Assembly (NCBI GenBank): GCA_003648845.1
Contig: QMQA01000030.1
Coordinates: 1 to 9,048 of the forward strand
DNA from: Candidatus Aerophobota bacterium
Lineage (GTDB): Bacteria; Aerophobota; Aerophobia; Aerophobales; B3-G15
Direction: 5' to 3'
Length of the DNA stretch: 9,048 bases
This document shows, in pieces, positions 6,845 through 9,048 of this stretch. Both the position numbers and the translations under genes were made by a program. Within the stretch, counting starts at the first letter, position 1, and the number at the start of each line of letters is the position of its first letter. The notes under the pieces were generated by a model, which saw only the letters and a list, made by a program, of their open reading frames with translations, was not told the origin of the DNA and searched no databases.

Positions 6845-7939
6845 TTATCCTTTTGAAGGTGTTAAAGGCTCTTTTTTACCGTAATCTATATTTGTTGCCA
6901 GGGCCTTGATAAATTTTGCTTTCGCCAGATTGTATTCAAAAAGAGCATCCACTGCCTTTAGCTTGGCCTGAGTTAGTTCAATCTGTGCATCAAGAAGATC
7001 TGTAGCACCAATAAGTCCTGCTCTGTACTGCTTTTGAGCGATACTGTAGGTTTCCTGTTTAAGCTTTTCCGTTCTTTCGGTTATTTGTATATTTGTCCTC
7101 TTTTCCTCCAAATTACGAAATAATTGATGAATTTCCCGGGCAATCTTTCTTCTAACCTCCTCTAAATTGAGTTTAACATTTTCTAAGCTTATCTTTGCAT
7201 TTTTTTTCTCAAGCTCAGGAGTATACTTGTTTTGAGAAAGGGACCACCTGATTTTTGCAAGTTCCAGGTCATATTGAACCTTTTTAACCTCATATCTATT
7301 TTTTAAGGCTTTCTCAATACTTTCTTTAATAGACACATCCATAGGTTCTGCGGAAAAGGTATCTGTAAGCTCAAACTCGTTATCAAGAGGAAGCCCTAAA
7401 ACCTTATTAAAGTCTATCCTGGCCATCTCAAGCTCGTGCTCGGCTTTTTTAAGATTGAACTCAGCTGAAGAGAGGTTAATTTCTGCCTGCAAAAGGTCTA
7501 TCTTACTTGCATCACCCAGAGAGAATTTGTTTTTTACTATCTCAAGGTTTTCTCTGGCCTCCTGCAGTGACATTCTCTCAATTTGAACCTTACGCTTTGC
7601 TCTTAACACCTGAAAATAAGTCTCCATGACTTCTAATATAACCTGCCTTTGTTTTTCTTCCAGACTATCTTTAGCTTGTTTTAAGGCAAACTCGGCACTC
7701 TTCAGGTTGAGAATTGAAGTTTGCAGGAGATTGTTGGCCCGGGCCTGCTCATATTCTACCTCCCGCAAGCTCGCATTATACTGCGCCATCTTGAAATCAA
7801 GGTTATGCTCTAATGCTATGTTTATGCTCTCCTCCAGACTTAACTTTTTTATCTTAGCCTGCTGAGTTTCCTGGGCGAAAGCACCAACAGAAAAAAGGAC
7901 AACAAGCCCTATCAAACTGAAAAACGCCGTTTTTCTCAT
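6845..7939 (-). CDS. TolC-family protein lacking both beta-barrel segments
   Basis: A 364-residue secreted helical protein with a clean signal peptide (1-22, cut at AFA/Q). It has both OEP repeats: LSLEESINIALEHNLDFKMA (33-52) opens repeat 1, and SIKESIEKALKNRYEVKK (203-220) opens repeat 2. In each, the outgoing helix runs straight into the returning helix where the membrane strands should be: the joins are near 66-80 (ARANNLLQTSILNLKS) and 234-250 (SLSQNKYTPELEKKNAKI). The next gene keeps about 68 and 35 residues of strand at these places. Loss at both equivalent sites with the frame intact, an AGGAGG site 5 bases from the ATG and a normal signal peptide argue for a functional, derived protein rather than decay. 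It should be a soluble periplasmic coiled-coil protein, perhaps a helper or extension of the duct; that role is inferred. It is the first of five tightly spaced efflux genes, 5 bases ahead of the complete TolC. Confidence 0.85.
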   Translation of the reverse strand: MRKTAFFSLIGLVVLFSVGAFAQETQQAKIKKLSLEESINIALEHNLDFKMAQYNASLREVEYEQARANNLLQTSILNLKSAEFALKQAKDSLEEKQRQVILEVMETYFQVLRAKRKVQIERMSLQEARENLEIVKNKFSLGDASKIDLLQAEINLSSAEFNLKKAEHELEMARIDFNKVLGLPLDNEFELTDTFSAEPMDVSIKESIEKALKNRYEVKKVQYDLELAKIRWSLSQNKYTPELEKKNAKISLENVKLNLEEVRRKIAREIHQLFRNLEEKRTNIQITERTEKLKQETYSIAQKQYRAGLIGATDLLDAQIELTQAKLKAVDALFEYNLAKAKFIKALATNIDYGKKEPLTPSKG

Positions 7940-7999
7940 TCTCTCCTCCTTCTCACATTATTGGTAGTTGCCTTGCTGGCTTCCTGGTTTGGGAATGAG

Positions 8000-8023
8000 C
8001 TCAAAAAAATTACATTTTTTGAG
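8000..8023. repeat. AT-rich inverted repeat in the efflux-operon leader
   Basis: CTCAAAAAA (8000-8008) and TTTTTTGAG (8015-8023) form a perfect 9-bp stem with a 6-base loop. It lies about 60 bases upstream of the first efflux ATG. It lacks a GC-rich stem, so it is a poor standard terminator. It could reduce read-through from the Spy genes or act in the leader, or be incidental in an A/T-rich stretch. Confidence 0.5.
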
Positions 8024-8024
8024 A

Positions 8025-8032
8025 ATATGCAA
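8025..8032. promoter_or_regulatory. Partial match to the marR operator in the efflux leader
   Basis: The minus strand reads TTGCATATTCTC here, sharing the first 8 bases and 9 of 12 positions with the core TTGCATATGCAA of the palindrome at 2228-2243. The second half-site is degenerate. It sits about 90 bases upstream of the first efflux gene. Binding by the same MarR protein would link the two pumps, but eight matching bases may be chance. Confidence 0.2.
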
Positions 8033-8049
8033 TGGACCTTCTTTGGTTT

Positions 8050-8078
8050 TTGACATTTTTTACAAATATATCTACAAT
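8050..8078 (+). promoter_or_regulatory. Candidate promoter opposite to all genes
   Basis: On the plus strand TTGACA (8050-8055, perfect) is followed by exactly 17 bases and TACAAT (8073-8078, five of six consensus positions). It would start transcription near 8085 and run rightward through the GC-rich structured element into the 3' end of the Spy-like gene, which is on the other strand. No open frame with a start and ribosome-binding site follows, so any product would be a noncoding or antisense RNA. No comparable promoter was found on the minus strand in this gap. Confidence 0.45.
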
Positions 8079-8089
8079 GAAGTTGGAAA

Positions 8090-8163
8090 GGGGAGGTAGA
8101 GTTAGCTGCTTTTTCCGGGGGTAAAGTGGGGAGGCAAGTGTGTCACCTCCTTGACCTCCCCGG
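8090..8163. other. GC-rich element with mutually exclusive pairings
   Basis: The segment CTTGACCTCCCC (8150-8161) pairs with GGGGAGGCAAG (8128-8138) as 11 bp with one bulged base around an 11-base loop. Part of it, ACCTCCCC (8154-8161), is also perfectly complementary to GGGGAGGT at 8090-8097, and CCCCGG (8158-8163) to CCGGGG at 8115-8120. One strand can therefore adopt three competing stems. Neither direction shows a U tract after the hairpin, so it is not an ordinary terminator. It lies between the Spy-like gene and the efflux operon, in the 3' UTR/leader read leftward or just after the candidate plus-strand promoter read rightward. Confidence 0.5.
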
Positions 8164-8190
8164 TTAAAGTTGGTTAGTGGTTAAGCCTGA

Positions 8191-8664
8191 TCAGGGTAAA
8201 GGTCTCCACCAGTGCCCTCTACCTCCTCTACCGCCAAGATAGCGATAGGAGAGTAGTTTATCCCACTGCTCCTGAGTGAGCGTCTTTCTCATCTTAAGCT
8301 GATAATGGATAGTCTTTTTCCAGATATCTATGCTCAGTTTACCTATCTCTTCCACTATTGAATTAATTTTCTCCTCGTCTACGTCCTTTGATGCAAGAAG
8401 AGCTTGAAGTTCCAGTCGTTTTGTCTGAAGAGTGTTCCTCAGCTTCAGCGTCTCTTTCTGGTATTTCAGTCTCAGATTCTGCAGTTTTTCTATCTGGGCC
8501 TCTGAAAGATTCAACTCTGCGGCAAAAGAATATGCAGGAGCTATTCCGCAAACTGGAGGTAAAACTCCTTTGCCACGAGGTACCCACGCAAATGCTGTTC
8601 CAATACCTCCAAGGAGCAGTAGAGCTATTAGTGTTCCAAGGGCTATTTTCTTTACTTTATTCAT
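8191..8664 (-). CDS. Spy/CpxP-like periplasmic protein (LTxxQ family)
   Basis: A 157-residue secreted protein: signal peptide about 1-26 (cut near TAFA/W), then a helical core with two LTxxQ-type motifs, LSEAQ (53-57) and LTQEQ (129-133), joined by long amphipathic helices (55-91 and 97-127). The tail is Gly/Arg/Trp-rich (GGRGGRGHWWRPLP). This is the layout of Spy, CpxP, ZraP and related envelope-stress or metal-responsive periplasmic proteins, which work as dimeric cradles binding unfolded proteins or sensing stress. The ATG at 8664 is chosen because AGGAGGTGA lies 7 bases before it and the signal peptide starts there; a GTG at 8685 would place that site inside the gene. It follows a paralogue by 44 bases and precedes the efflux operon by 251. 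Chaperone versus sensor role cannot be told from sequence. Confidence 0.87.
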   Translation of the reverse strand: MNKVKKIALGTLIALLLLGGIGTAFAWVPRGKGVLPPVCGIAPAYSFAAELNLSEAQIEKLQNLRLKYQKETLKLRNTLQTKRLELQALLASKDVDEEKINSIVEEIGKLSIDIWKKTIHYQLKMRKTLTQEQWDKLLSYRYLGGRGGRGHWWRPLP

Positions 8665-8671
8665 TATTTTT

Positions 8672-8680
8672 TCACCTCCT
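8672..8680 (-). promoter_or_regulatory. Strong ribosome-binding site of the Spy-like gene
   Basis: AGGAGGTGA, a nine-base match to the anti-Shine-Dalgarno sequence, ends 7 bases before the ATG at 8662-8664. It rules out the upstream in-frame GTG (8683-8685), from which this site would be translated. Confidence 0.8.
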
Positions 8681-8708
8681 CTCACCTATATTTTTAAAAA
8701 ATTAATCT

Positions 8709-9047
8709 TCATCTACCTCTCCACGGTCCTTTAGGATGTAACCTTTTTCTTATAAGAGAGAAAAATTTTGCCCGTTGTTCTGGAGTTAACACTGCTCTTA
8801 TCCTTTCTAAATGGTTTATCGTCTCTCTTTGGAGCTGTACTTGCAGAGAAGCAATTTCGTTTATTTTGACTTTAATTTTTTCCTGGTCTGGGGAAGTTTC
8901 TTCCAGCAGTTCACTTAATTCGGCTCTTTTTCTGGCAAGCTTAGCTCTTATCTTCTCCACTTTAGCATGAAATGATTTATTCAGAGATTCTATTTTTTTC
9001 TATTGTGTGTGAGATAAAGAAAGATAATTAGAGAGAAATTTAGAAGA
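8709..9047 (-). pseudogene. Second Spy/CpxP-like gene, 5'-partial, with an in-frame TAG
   Basis: Reading from the window edge, the frame gives KFLSNYLSLSHTQ, then TAG (9000-9002), then KKIESLNKSFHAKVEKIRA and on to TGA at 8709. Joined across the TAG it aligns without gaps to the neighbouring Spy-like protein from its LNLSEAQ motif through its LTQEQ motif, about 30 identities in 88 positions by eye. LSHTQ and LTPEQ are its two LTxxQ motifs, so the TAG sits right after the first motif, where the neighbour has Ile. The longest uninterrupted part could start at GTG 8960 (83 residues), but that has no ribosome-binding site or signal peptide and begins mid-helix. I therefore read it as one gene whose 5' end and signal peptide lie outside the window. 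It may be a nonsense-mutated pseudogene, a sequencing error or a recoded TAG. The C-terminus (RKRLHPKGPWRGR) is basic. Confidence 0.7.
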
Positions 9048-9048
9048 A

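Noticed and set aside
7958..8056. A 32-codon minus-strand frame in the efflux leader (start ATG 8054-8056, ending TAA at 7958)
   Set aside because: No ribosome-binding site precedes it, its composition is undistinguished and it overlaps the AT-rich hairpin. It could be a leader peptide but nothing in the sequence supports translation.
8186..8195. Palindrome CCTGATCAGG at the Spy-like stop codon
   Set aside because: Ten-base palindromes are common by chance; it lies over coding sequence and a stop, with no promoter placed to use it.
8191..8685. Longer Spy-like protein starting at GTG 8685
   Set aside because: The excellent ribosome-binding site at 8672-8680 would be inside the coding region; the ATG at 8664 with a normal signal peptide fits better.
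8709..8960. An 83-residue protein starting at GTG 8960 as a complete gene
   Set aside because: No ribosome-binding site or signal peptide, it starts in mid-helix, and the alignment to the neighbouring Spy-like protein continues upstream through the TAG to the window edge.
1..9048. CRISPR arrays, tRNA or rRNA genes, insertion sequences
   Set aside because: I saw no regularly spaced repeats, no tRNA-like cloverleaf and no transposase or terminal inverted repeats on either strand.

Overview
This window comes from a diderm (outer-membrane) bacterium: it encodes a TolC-type outer-membrane factor, a periplasmic adaptor and Spy-like periplasmic proteins. Base composition is AT-leaning, intergenic DNA is short, and the proteins are rich in Lys, Glu and Ile, which would fit a thermophile, but the phylum cannot be fixed from the sequence. 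All recognised genes lie on the minus strand, so the window reads right to left.

Right end (8191-9048): two tandem Spy/CpxP-like (LTxxQ) periplasmic proteins. The upstream copy runs off the edge and carries an in-frame TAG inside its first LTxxQ helix, although the frame is recognisably coding on both sides. A 251-base leader (7940-8190) follows. It holds a GC-rich element with competing pairings, an AT-rich hairpin, and a consensus-like promoter pointing the opposite way.

Middle (2393-7939): a compact five-gene tripartite efflux operon. In transcription order it encodes a TolC-family protein that has lost both beta-barrel segments, a complete TolC-family outer-membrane factor, a MacA-like adaptor, a MacB/LolD-type ATPase and a MacB-type permease. 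Gaps are 2 to 20 bases. A short hairpin follows the last gene.

Left (284-2278): a separate repressor/efflux unit. A consensus promoter overlaps a perfect 16-bp palindrome just upstream of a MarR-family regulator, whose 3' end overlaps a MATE-family multidrug/cation antiporter. Just downstream is the decayed remnant of an EamA/DMT-type transporter with its ribosome-binding site intact (121-239). Another consensus promoter (45-72) then reads out of the window.

Taken together this is a drug-efflux and envelope-stress island: Spy-like chaperone/sensor proteins next to a MacAB-TolC-like pump, beside a MarR-controlled MATE pump. The most unusual items are the barrel-less TolC homologue and the TAG-interrupted Spy gene.
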